From Fidelibacterota bacterium (GTDB lineage: Bacteria > Bipolaricaulota > Bipolaricaulia > Bipolaricaulales > Bipolaricaulaceae), in contig JAJRVI010000092.1 in the NCBI GenBank assembly GCA_024277405.1, positions 1-8,483 on the forward strand: a stretch of 8,483 bases of DNA, in the 5' to 3' direction. Positions 6,275-8,483 of this stretch are shown here, one piece after another. Below the pieces are notes generated by a model, which was not told where the DNA came from, ran no database searches, and worked only from the letters and a program-made list of their open reading frames with translations. The position numbers and the translations under genes were made by a program. How positions within the stretch are numbered: the stretch's first letter is position 1; every line of letters begins with the position of its first letter.

Positions 6275-7086
6275 GACCCCACGGAGTTTGCACCTGGATC
6301 TTCGGCGACGAATCGCTGCCCTCCGTCTTCGAACGCGTTGCACGTCTGGGCTTCGATGGGGTCGAACTGTTGGGGGATTACGGGAGATACAAGCCCCATG
6401 AGGTCCGGGATCTCCTGGGTGACCACGGCCTAAAGGTCTTCTCCCTCACCCCCCTCAACGTGGACTTGGCCCATCCCGATCCCCGCATCAGAGGCGACGC
6501 CCTTGAGTACTACCTGCGCCTCCTGGACTTCGCCGCCGAGATCGGGGCCCTGGTGGTGACCTGTCATGGGGCCGTGGGCCGGGTGAGGCCCATCGCGTCG
6601 CTGCAGGAGGAGGAAGCCCTTTTCTTGGAAGGAGTTGCTAGGATCGCCGAAAAAGCGCACCGCCTCGGCATTAAGGTCGCTCTGGAGACCCTGAACCGTT
6701 ACGAGTCCCATCTCCTGAACACCGTGGACCGGATAAAGAGGTTCCTGGAGCGGCTTGACTCGCCCGCGGTGGGCATCCTCCTCGATACCTACCACATGAA
6801 CATCGAAGAGGGGGATCTGATATCTGCGATATGGGAAGCGCAGGAATACCTCATCCTATTCCACGTGGCCGACTCCAATCGCCGGGGCCTGGGCAGGGGA
6901 CATATCCCCTTTGTTCCCATCTTTCGCGCGTTGAGAAGGACGGGGTATCGGGGGCCGGTGATAGTGGAGTGCACCGCGCCCGGGCCCAACCCCTTCGACC
7001 CGCGAAAGGGGCCGGGGTGGAGGGAAGCCCTCGTCGCGGAGCTCGAGGCCTCCCTGCGCTTCCTCGAGCTCCTCGAGGATCTGTAG
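6271..7086 (+). CDS. Ketose 3-epimerase of the D-tagatose 3-epimerase/IolO family
   Basis: A 271-residue TIM-barrel metal-dependent epimerase (AP_endonuc_2 superfamily). Metal ligands are Glu139 (ALETLNR), Asp172 (LLDTYH), His198 (LFHVADSNR) and Glu233 (IVECTAPGP). Their spacing of 33, 26 and 35 residues is the same as Glu152/Asp185/His211/Glu246 in Pseudomonas cichorii D-tagatose 3-epimerase. The substrate-contact residues Glu145, His175 and Arg204 also match Glu158, His188 and Arg217 of that enzyme, so the active site looks intact. The start is a GTG at 6271 that overlaps the iolG stop (GTGA), implying translational coupling; no other start is near. In Thermotoga, a homologue next to iolG acts as a 5-keto-L-gluconate epimerase (IolO). 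By context this is the favoured role here, but IolI-like inosose isomerase, or D-tagatose/D-psicose 3-epimerase, are alternatives. It is the last gene of the operon. Confidence 0.88.
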   Translation: MRPHGVCTWIFGDESLPSVFERVARLGFDGVELLGDYGRYKPHEVRDLLGDHGLKVFSLTPLNVDLAHPDPRIRGDALEYYLRLLDFAAEIGALVVTCHGAVGRVRPIASLQEEEALFLEGVARIAEKAHRLGIKVALETLNRYESHLLNTVDRIKRFLERLDSPAVGILLDTYHMNIEEGDLISAIWEAQEYLILFHVADSNRRGLGRGHIPFVPIFRALRRTGYRGPVIVECTAPGPNPFDPRKGPGWREALVAELEASLRFLELLEDL

Positions 7087-7149
7087 GTGTGAGAGGGGAC
7101 GATCCTCCGCTCCCGCCAGGGTGCCCATTGGAACACTCCGGAAAAAGAC

Positions 7150-7172
7150 GGGTGAATCCCCTAGGATCACCC
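7150..7172. other. Imperfect hairpin in the 7087-7255 intergenic region
   Basis: GGGTGAATCC and GGATCACCC pair around a CCTA loop, giving a 9-pair stem with one bulged A. It lies between the epimerase stop and the lacI-type promoter. On the plus strand it is followed by TTCC, not a run of T, so it is a poor intrinsic terminator for the operon. On the minus strand a GTCTTTTT tail follows it, which looks more terminator-like although no leftward gene ends here. It could be a weak or Rho-assisted terminator or an mRNA 3' stabilising stem. Nothing else recognisable is in 7087-7213. Confidence 0.35.
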
Positions 7173-7213
7173 TTCCGAAACGCACCCCGACGCTGATTGC
7201 ATAACCCCGGGCC

Positions 7214-7242
7214 TTGACAACATCCGTGGTCCCTTTTAGAAT
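7214..7242 (+). promoter_or_regulatory. Near-consensus sigma-70 promoter of the lacI-type gene
   Basis: TTGACA (7214-7219), a 17-base spacer and TAGAAT (7237-7242) form a strong promoter. Transcription should start around 7249-7250, only about 6 bases before the ATG at 7256. The final T of the -10 box is the first base of the palindromic operator. Confidence 0.82.
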
Positions 7243-7255
7243 CGAACCGGTTCGA
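7242..7255. promoter_or_regulatory. Palindromic LacI-family operator, autoregulatory
   Basis: TCGAACCGGTTCGA is a perfect 14-base inverted repeat with the AACCGGTT core typical of LacI-family operators. It touches the -10 box, covers the expected transcription start and ends at the base before the ATG of the lacI-type gene. Binding here would block RNA polymerase and so repress the regulator and the downstream binding-protein gene. That the adjacent repressor is the ligand is inferred from the family's usual autoregulation. Confidence 0.78.
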
Positions 7256-8335
7256 ATGAGCAGGTCCCCAACCATACGGGATGTTGCAAAAAGAGCGGGC
7301 GTGTCAGTTTCAACCGCTTCATTAGCGCTGAACGGGAAGCCCAACGTGAGCGAGGAGACGCGCCTCAGGGTCCTGCGAGCCGCCGAGGAGCTCGGTTACC
7401 ATCCCCATCTGCTGGCGCGGAACCTGGCCCACGGGAGGACCCGCAACCTGGGATTGATAACCCCCATCTCCCTCGAGCACCTGTTCGCCTCCGCCGGCTT
7501 CTTCTCCCAGCTCATCCGGGGGATGCACCGGGCCGCCCTGGAGGCCGGCTACAACCTCTCGCTCCACATCGCCGAGTCGGAGGAGGAGGCGGTGGAACGC
7601 ATCCGCGACGTGGTGCGGGGGCGCAGCGTCGACGGGCTCCTCATCACCAACCCCACCGTCGCCTCCCCCTACCTTAAGGACCTGAAACGGCACCGGATCC
7701 CCTACGTCTTCATAGGCCATCCTTTAGAGGAGGCCGTATACGTGGACAACGATAACGTGGAGGTGAGCCGCATCGGGGTGCAGCACCTCATCCGGTGCGG
7801 ACACCGGCGGATCGTCTTCCTCAACGGACCGGCACGGTTCACCTTCTGCATCGACCGCCTCCGGGGCTATCGGGCGGCCCTGGAGGAAGCGGGCATACCG
7901 TATCGAGAGGAGCTCGTCTGGCAGTCGGAGCTCGTCGAGACCGCGGCCTACGAGGTGGTTTACCGGCTGGCTCCCCGGCACGAGTTCACCGCCGTCTTCG
8001 CCGGGAGCGATGTCCAGGCCGTGGGGGCCATCCGTGCCCTCCGGGACCGGGGCCTCGAGGTCCCGGATGACGTGGCCGTGGTCTGCGTCAACAACACCGA
8101 CCTCGCGCGCCATTTCATCCCCTCCCTCACCACCGTGGACCTGCACGAGTACTGGCTCGGCTACTGGGCGGTGAAGCGCCTGCTCCAGGCGGTGGAGGGG
8201 GAACGGACCGAACACCCCCTGTTGATCCCGGGGGAGCTCGTGGTGCGGGAGTCCTGTGGATGCCGAAAACAACGATTGGGCCCGGAAGGAGGTGGTGCCG
8301 CGGAGGGAACGGAACGCCCCGTCGAGCGAACCTAG
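7256..8335 (+). CDS. LacI-family transcriptional repressor
   Basis: A 359-residue regulator. The helix-turn-helix is at residues 6-28 (TIRDVAKRAGVS, then VSTASLALNGK). The hinge helix HLLARNLAHG (51-60) contains the leucine that in this family intercalates at the central CpG of the operator. From about residue 63 comes a type I periplasmic-binding-like effector domain (NLGLITP; VDGLLITNP; GCGHRR-like region as LIRCGHRRIVFL; GYRAALEEAGI; AVFAGSDVQAVGAIRALRDRGLEVPDDVAVV; SLTTVDLHEYWLG). The C-terminus ends in LVVRESCGCRKQ plus about 20 unconserved residues. The ATG at 7256 is preferred: the frame is open to a TTG at 7214, but that codon is inside the -35 box and would precede transcription. There is no Shine-Dalgarno site, so the mRNA is probably translated as an almost leaderless message. 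The effector is likely a sugar of the neighbouring uptake systems; sequence alone does not identify it. Confidence 0.93.
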   Translation: MSRSPTIRDVAKRAGVSVSTASLALNGKPNVSEETRLRVLRAAEELGYHPHLLARNLAHGRTRNLGLITPISLEHLFASAGFFSQLIRGMHRAALEAGYNLSLHIAESEEEAVERIRDVVRGRSVDGLLITNPTVASPYLKDLKRHRIPYVFIGHPLEEAVYVDNDNVEVSRIGVQHLIRCGHRRIVFLNGPARFTFCIDRLRGYRAALEEAGIPYREELVWQSELVETAAYEVVYRLAPRHEFTAVFAGSDVQAVGAIRALRDRGLEVPDDVAVVCVNNTDLARHFIPSLTTVDLHEYWLGYWAVKRLLQAVEGERTEHPLLIPGELVVRESCGCRKQRLGPEGGGAAEGTERPVERT

Positions 8336-8370
8336 AAAAACTACAAACTTCAGCGGGAGGGTGAGTGCCT

Positions 8371-8483
8371 ATGTCCAAACGCATCTGGGTGTGGTTCTTG
8401 GTGTTGGCCTTCGGCTTCTCCGTAGCCGCGTGGGCCGGACCGGTGGTCGTCAAGCTGTGGCAATCCGAGGGCTACGGCCTCGA
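8371..8483 (+). CDS. Sugar-binding protein of a second ABC importer, N-terminal fragment
   Basis: The first 37 codons of a gene cut by the right edge. GGGAGG (8355-8360) lies 10 bases before the ATG. The start encodes a signal peptide (MSKR, then hydrophobic IWVWFLVLAFGFSVA, cleavage likely after AWA), without a lipobox Cys. The mature start, VVVKLWQSEGYGL, resembles the beginning of family 1 extracellular solute-binding proteins (CUT1 type), whose first strand typically reads 'vtlkvW'. It follows the repressor by 35 bases with no separate promoter in the gap, so it is probably transcribed with it and subject to the same operator. The family call rests on very little sequence; the ligand is unknown. 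Confidence 0.62.
   Translation, partial: MSKRIWVWFLVLAFGFSVAAWAGPVVVKLWQSEGYGL

Noticed and set aside
7150..7180. Intrinsic terminator for the transporter operon
   Set aside because: The stem is present but no T run follows on the plus strand, so it is listed only as a hairpin of unclear role.
7214..7255. Repressor start at TTG 7214
   Set aside because: That codon is the first half of the -35 box, so it would not be transcribed from the evident promoter; family homology begins after the ATG at 7256.

Overview
The window is GC-rich, densely packed bacterial DNA with no RNA genes, insertion sequences or CRISPR array visible. Both predicted solute-binding proteins have an ordinary cleavable signal peptide and no lipobox cysteine. 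This fits a diderm cell envelope with a periplasm. Shine-Dalgarno sites (AAGGAG, GGAGG) and TTGACA-type promoters are conventional. I cannot name the phylum safely. A Uma2-family gene, GC-rich codon use and a CUT2 sugar importer fit several thermophile-rich lineages (Thermus relatives, Chloroflexota, Armatimonadota, Bipolaricaulota), but this is only a hint.

Left arm (1-2369, minus strand): a radical SAM enzyme of unknown specificity is followed by a zinc alcohol dehydrogenase and then by the start of a Uma2-family protein that runs off the left edge. All three point leftward with short gaps and may be one transcript.

Centre (2370-7086, plus strand): a 135-base divergent intergenic region carries a good sigma-70 promoter and a LacI-type half-symmetric site near the expected transcription start. 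It drives a tight five-gene operon: a periplasmic sugar-binding protein, a CUT2-type permease, a single-domain ABC ATPase, a strongly recognisable inositol 2-dehydrogenase (IolG), and a ketose 3-epimerase of the D-tagatose 3-epimerase/IolO type with every metal and substrate residue in place. Two junctions are 4-base stop/start overlaps and the others are 3 to 6 bases. The simplest reading is uptake of myo-inositol or a related cyclitol, oxidation to an inosose, and epimerisation of a downstream keto-acid. The phosphorylating Iol enzymes (IolE, IolD, IolB, IolC, IolJ) are absent from the window, so a Thermotoga-like non-phosphorylating route is worth considering.

Right arm (7087-8483, plus strand): a LacI-family repressor has its own near-consensus promoter (TTGACA, 17 bases, TAGAAT). 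A perfect 14-base palindrome, TCGAACCGGTTCGA, touches the -10 box and ends immediately before the ATG, which implies tight autorepression and an almost leaderless mRNA. The next gene, 35 bases on, starts a second sugar-binding protein (CUT1-like) that is cut by the right edge. The repressor may control this second transporter, the inositol-type operon, or both.
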